Assembly: GCA_032622095.1 (NCBI GenBank)
Contig: CP136069.1
Coordinates: 165,718,394-165,782,393, forward strand
Origin: Siphonodentalium dalli
Lineage: Eukaryota; Mollusca; Scaphopoda; Gadilida; Siphonodentaliidae
DNA length: 64,000 nt
Reading direction: 5' to 3'
Below, piece by piece: positions 63,643-64,000 of the stretch (position 1 is its first letter; each line of letters opens with the position of its first letter). Made by a program: the position numbers and the translations under genes. The notes under the pieces are model-generated. The model was given only the letters and a program-made list of their open reading frames with translations. It ran no database searches and had not been told where the DNA came from.

Positions 63643-64000
63643 ATGTCTTGAAATGATTCTAATATATGTAGAGTCTGCTAACATATGGTACTAATAAAGA
63701 GCGTTTATTTTTGTTAGAGACAGATTGGCACCAATTCCGTTACAGAGTTTCATAATTTTCATGGTATTCACACAGAACTCTTGAAGTTCGCTCTAAGGCT
63801 AATTAGAATACACCCGTGCTTAGGCGGGCGGTGCCATCTTCCGCCTACGCAAGGACGCGTGAACTGAGATTGCCAAATGTCATTTTCACTTATTCATATA
63901 GGGTAACGATTGGTACCGATTTCGTGAACATTATTCCATATAACTCTCTGGGGATAAGTCTATGAGATAGAGGAATTCTTACAGAGTTCTGTGGAATAAT

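Overview
The window looks like genomic DNA of an invertebrate animal. It is AT-rich and gene-poor, packed with MITEs, satellites and LINE remnants, and it carries an activin-type TGF-beta gene. The frequent ACATGTA motif and the repeat content suggest a lophotrochozoan such as a mollusc, but that is inference. All assignments are by eye; no search was run.

The main feature is an apparently complete Maverick/Polinton (adintovirus-like) element of 17,327 bp at 3376-20702. It has long terminal inverted repeats and a 6-bp TATGTG target duplication, and it sits inside a host repeat. A second copy of that repeat at 1-300 shows the uninterrupted site. The left 4.5 kb holds three divergent (head-to-head) gene pairs: an OTU-like protein, small unknown proteins, a CCHC zinc-knuckle protein, and the start of the protein-primed DNA polymerase. 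The right 12 kb is a tightly packed rightward cluster: polymerase, unknown gene(s) with a frame break, FtsK/HerA packaging ATPase, basic and hydrophobic virion-type proteins, chromodomain integrase, two-TM protein, minor and major capsid proteins, and adenain-like protease. Together these could replicate, package, mature and integrate the element.

The most unusual observation is that four early genes of the element end in the 16-nt stem-loop used by metazoan replication-dependent histone mRNAs (five copies, all sense-strand, 12-23 nt after the stop codon). The element also has a duplicated 590-bp bidirectional promoter whose two ends are inverted copies of each other. A ~400-bp inverted duplication makes the zinc-knuckle protein and the polymerase share both promoter and N-terminus.

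From 20.9 to 64 kb the sequence is host DNA. A two-exon activin/inhibin-beta-like ligand lies on the minus strand: exon 1 at 52894-53263, exon 2 at 33518-34293, with matching splice phase and an ~18.6-kb intron. Exon 2 lies in the loop of a 3.5-kb inverted repeat (26785-30341 / 35836-39347). The rest is repeat remnants: two LINE 3' ends, interlocked TIR elements, TTAA-flanked MITEs with internal hairpins, mariner-like hairpin MITEs, identical 451-bp direct repeats, a tRNA-like SINE head, a CXC-domain transposon remnant inside a minisatellite, and several satellites. A small TATA-to-polyA gene (62013-62321) near a PC4-like fragment is unexplained.
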